Made by a program: the position numbers and the translations under genes. Below, piece by piece: positions 6,178-7,508 of a stretch of 7,508 bases of DNA; within the stretch, counting starts at the first letter, position 1, and the number at the start of each line of letters is the position of its first letter. This stretch comes from Schwartzia sp. (in: firmicutes). GTDB taxonomy: Bacteria; Bacillota; Negativicutes; Selenomonadales; Selenomonadaceae. Below the pieces are notes generated by a model. That model saw only the letters and a program-made list of their open reading frames with translations. It ran no database searches and had not been told where the DNA came from. The DNA lies in contig JAGAZS010000217.1 in NCBI GenBank assembly GCA_017939945.1, positions 1 to 7,508 on the forward strand. The letters are read 5' to 3'.

Positions 6178-7508
6178 AGACATTGACCGTTTGGAATTTT
6201 GCTCTGCTGGAGCACGTCGAGATCGACTTTGATGCGGGGCTGAATATCCTGACGGGCGAGACCGGTGCGGGAAAGTCCATCCTGATTGACGCTCTCGGCG
6301 CGGTGCTCGGCCATCGTCTTTCCTCCGATGTGATTCGAACGGGCTGCGACTGGCTGCGGGTTGAGGCCATTTTCGACATCACGGGGGAGAAACGGCTGCA
6401 CAATTTGCTTGCGGAACAGGCTATCGACGACGAGGACGACTCGCTGATCGTTACGCGACAGATTACGACGAAAGGGAAGAACGTCATTCTCGTCAACGGC
6501 TGCCATGTGACCGCCGGGACGCTCCGCGCCATCGGAGAATTCTTGGTGGATATCCACGGACAGCATGAGAATCTCGCTCTGGTGCGGACGGAAAACCAAT
6601 TTGCGCTTCTGGACGGCAGCGATTCGGAACTGCCGAAACTGCTGGCGTCCTATCGGGAAGCCTTTCGCGCGTGGAAGGACGCGGCGGAAGAACTGGCGGA
6701 GAAAAAAGAATCGGCGGGCGTTTCCGCTGACCGTATGGATATGCTGAAATGGCAGGCGCAGGAAATCGGAGAGGCAAATCTGCGCCCGCATGAGGATGAA
6801 GAGCTGGAGGCGGAAATCAACCGGCTCTCAAACGCCGAGAAAATCACGGAAAATGTCAATGAGGCCGCCTCGCTTTTGGAAGGCGGCGGGGAGAGCGAGG
6901 GAATCCTCACCGAAGTTGCGGCGCTTCAGCGCCGTATCGATGCACTCCGGCAGTTCGACAAGGCCTTCGACGATTCGGTACCGATGCTGGAGGACGCCGT
7001 CTGCCAATTAAAGGAAATTTCTTACACCGTGCAGGGGTATCTGGACGGTCTCGATTTCGACCCGAAGCGGCTGGACGCGCTTCAGTCCCGCATGGACGTC
7101 ATCGACAAGCTGGAACGGAAATACGGCGCGTCCATCGAAGCGGTGCTCGCTTATCGGGAAAAAATAGAAGAAGAGATCGAGGGCTTCGAGAATTTTGACG
7201 AGATCGTCGCCGCGCTGGAAAAGAAATGCGGGGAAGCGCGGGCGGAGGCGGAGCGCCGCGCGGCGCTTTTGACCGCGAAACGGAAGGAAGCGGCGAAAAA
7301 ACTTTCCGACGCCATTGTGGAGCAGCTCGTGGCGCTGGGCATGCCCGACGCGAAGCTGACGGTCGCGCTGTCTCCGGCGGAGCTGACCGCGCAGGGCGCG
7401 GACGAGATCAATCTGCTGTTTTCGGCGAATGCGGGCGAGGCGGAAAAGCCTCTTTCCAAGGTCGCTTCCGGCGGCGAGCTGTCCCGGATCGCGCTGGCGG
7501 TCAAGGCA
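6171..7508 (+). CDS. recN: DNA repair protein RecN, 3'-truncated by the window edge
   Basis: SMC-like ATPase recruited early to double-strand breaks, where it bridges DNA ends for RecA-dependent recombination. The frame is open from the ATG at 6171 through the last base, giving 446 residues of an expected 550-580. Visible are the N-terminal signature WNFALLEHVEIDF (8-20), the Walker A loop GETGAGKS (29-36), SSDVIRTG, the conserved DIHGQHE (127-133), a long Glu/Lys/Ala-rich region from about 150 to 400 that should form the antiparallel coiled coil, and the ABC signature SGGELSRI (433-440). Walker B and the D-loop lie beyond the window. GGGAGG at 6156-6161 is 9 bases upstream, and the start overlaps the argR stop as ATGCTGA. 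In other bacteria recN is SOS-controlled; I see no LexA box ahead of it here, consistent with transcription from the operon. Confidence 0.96.
   Translation, partial: MLKTLTVWNFALLEHVEIDFDAGLNILTGETGAGKSILIDALGAVLGHRLSSDVIRTGCDWLRVEAIFDITGEKRLHNLLAEQAIDDEDDSLIVTRQITTKGKNVILVNGCHVTAGTLRAIGEFLVDIHGQHENLALVRTENQFALLDGSDSELPKLLASYREAFRAWKDAAEELAEKKESAGVSADRMDMLKWQAQEIGEANLRPHEDEELEAEINRLSNAEKITENVNEAASLLEGGGESEGILTEVAALQRRIDALRQFDKAFDDSVPMLEDAVCQLKEISYTVQGYLDGLDFDPKRLDALQSRMDVIDKLERKYGASIEAVLAYREKIEEEIEGFENFDEIVAALEKKCGEARAEAERRAALLTAKRKEAAKKLSDAIVEQLVALGMPDAKLTVALSPAELTAQGADEINLLFSANAGEAEKPLSKVASGGELSRIALAVKA

Larger units (their letters stand above)
1..7508 (+). other. Probable single operon xseA-xseB-ispA-dxs-tlyA-nadK-argR-recN
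   Basis: All eight genes share one strand. Junctions are: xseA/xseB overlap 1 base (TAATG); xseB/ispA either overlap 4 bases or are 2 apart, depending on the ispA start; ispA/dxs 19 bases; dxs/tlyA 1 base; tlyA/nadK overlap 1 base (TAATG); nadK/argR 14 bases; argR/recN overlap 7 bases. No gap is long enough for a typical terminator, and no hairpin followed by T residues is present at any junction. Co-transcription is inferred. The promoter and the operon end are outside the window, and the only internal promoter hint is the TATAAT before argR. Confidence 0.8.

Noticed and set aside
5889..6791. A 300-codon minus-strand open frame opposite argR/recN
   Set aside because: Crosses two well-supported + strand genes including the RecN Walker A region; no family motif.
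6864..6887. Inverted repeat GCCGCCT/AGGCGGC with a 10-base loop in recN
   Set aside because: Only 7 bp and GC-rich, inside coding sequence; expected by chance in DNA of this composition.

Overview
The window is a gene-dense, single-strand stretch of bacterial chromosome. Eight genes run head to tail on the + strand and fill essentially all 7.5 kb: the 3' part of xseA, then xseB, ispA, dxs, tlyA, nadK and argR complete, and the 5' part of recN. The largest non-coding gap is about 19 bases (ispA to dxs). Several junctions overlap by 1 to 7 bases. I see no tRNA or rRNA gene, mobile element, CRISPR array, prophage gene or terminator.

The order xseA-xseB-ispA-dxs-tlyA-argR-recN is the well-known conserved block of Bacillota (in Bacillus subtilis yqiB-yqiC-yqiD-yqiE-yqxC-ahrC-recN). 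The version here carries nadK between tlyA and argR. The DNA is GC-rich (roughly 60% by eye), with strong G or C preference at third codon positions. Gene order plus composition suggest a GC-rich member of the Bacillota, possibly a Negativicutes lineage (Selenomonas-like). The lineage is an inference from protein flavour, not a proven assignment.

Region by region: 1-1204 encodes the two subunits of exonuclease VII, which trims single-stranded DNA. 1207-3985 encodes two isoprenoid enzymes: farnesyl diphosphate synthase (IspA) and DXP synthase (Dxs), the entry step of the MEP pathway that makes IspA's substrates. 3987-4823 encodes a TlyA-type rRNA 2'-O-methyltransferase with an S4 domain. 4823-5677 encodes NAD kinase, the source of NADP(H), which the reductive step of the MEP pathway and biosynthesis in general need. 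5692-6177 encodes the arginine repressor. 6171 to the end encodes RecN, an SMC-like ATPase of double-strand-break repair. The genes are probably co-transcribed from a promoter upstream of the window. They join DNA repair, isoprenoid supply, ribosome modification, cofactor supply and arginine control without one obvious shared pathway.

I did not find a previously undescribed system; this is an ordinary conserved housekeeping operon. The points worth a second look are small: the position of nadK, a perfect 10-bp inverted repeat inside dxs, a consensus -10 hexamer just ahead of argR, a few substitutions in otherwise conserved motifs of XseA and NadK, and start-codon choices for ispA and dxs.
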